From Ruminococcus sp. CAG:254 (GTDB taxonomy: Bacteria; Bacillota; Clostridia; Oscillospirales; Ruminococcaceae), in contig HF997971.1 in assembly GCA_000433635.1 (NCBI GenBank), forward strand, positions 38,806 through 52,490: 13,685 nucleotides of DNA, read 5' to 3'. Made by a program: the position numbers and the translations under genes. The notes below the pieces were generated by a model. The model did no database searches, was not told the DNA's origin, and worked only from the letters and a program-made list of their open reading frames with translations. This document shows positions 13,569 to 13,685 of the stretch, in pieces (within the stretch, counting starts at the first letter, position 1; each line of letters starts with the position of its first letter).

Positions 13569-13685
13569 ATGGCGAGCCGTATCAAAGGCATTACCGTCGA
13601 AATTGGTGGTGACACCACTAATCTGGTAAAATCTTTGGAGGGTGTCAACAAAAATATCCGTAATACGCAAAGTCAATTAAAAGAC
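13569..13685 (+). CDS. Tape measure protein, N-terminal 39 codons (3' partial)
   Basis: AGGGGG precedes ATG 13569. The visible text starts MASRIKGITVEIGGDTTNLV and continues KSLEGVNKNIRNTQSQLKD, the classic N-terminus of siphophage tape measure proteins in Firmicutes, which set tail length and help eject DNA. The frame runs off the end of the window. Position after the tail chaperones supports the call. Confidence 0.88.
   Translation, partial: MASRIKGITVEIGGDTTNLVKSLEGVNKNIRNTQSQLKD

Noticed and set aside
1..13685. tRNA genes, CRISPR arrays, insertion sequences, attachment sites
   Set aside because: Read for cloverleaf-like ends, regularly spaced repeats and terminal inverted repeats; none seen. 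No integrase or tRNA is present that would mark an att site.

Overview
This window is a contiguous stretch of a tailed-phage genome, either a prophage or a free phage. It has siphophage-type, HK97-like architecture and comes from a low-to-mid GC Gram-positive host. Strong purine-rich ribosome binding sites (AGGAGG-like), the protein families present (P27 small terminase, phi13-type major tail protein, pi2-protein-38-like tail protein, short Cys-ribbon proteins) and the gene order all point to Firmicutes. A gut or rumen Clostridia (Oscillospiraceae/Lachnospiraceae) host is my inference. All genes I can support lie on the + strand and are tightly packed, often with 4-nt ATGA overlaps. No integrase, repressor or lysis gene is visible, so lysogeny cannot be judged.

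Layout. Bases 1-2432 form a recombination/replication block: an ERF-type annealing protein (5' end cut by the window), an ERCC4-type nuclease, SSB and a replisome-organizer-like initiator. The initiator gene carries an embedded cluster of 11-bp-phased TCCCRA repeats followed by an A/T- and purine-rich tract, which looks like the replication origin. Bases 2449-5348 hold small early/accessory genes: a double-HTH protein, a Cys-ribbon protein whose two halves lie in different frames joined by a canonical -1 slippery heptamer, a 51-aa membrane protein, and several proteins of unknown role. Bases 5349-5510 are a non-coding control region with two promoter-like sequences, several inverted repeats and an intrinsic terminator directly downstream of the better promoter. 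It sits exactly at the early/late boundary.

Bases 5511-13685 are the packaging and structural operon: HNH endonuclease, a GC-rich cos-like spacer, small and large terminase, portal, prohead protease, major capsid with an N-terminal delta/scaffold domain, head-tail connector, head closure, tail terminator-like protein, HK97 gp10-like protein, major tail protein, two tail assembly chaperone frames with a -1 slippery site, and the first 39 codons of the tape measure.

How the genes work together: the early block copies and recombines the DNA. HNH and the terminases cut and pump it through the portal into a capsid matured by the prohead protease. The connector/adaptor set joins the head to a tail built on the tape measure with the help of the chaperones. 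The structural block is ordinary. The most interesting signals are the embedded origin, the frameshifted Cys-ribbon gene, the promoter-then-terminator leader, and a duplicated Shine-Dalgarno context inside the capsid gene.
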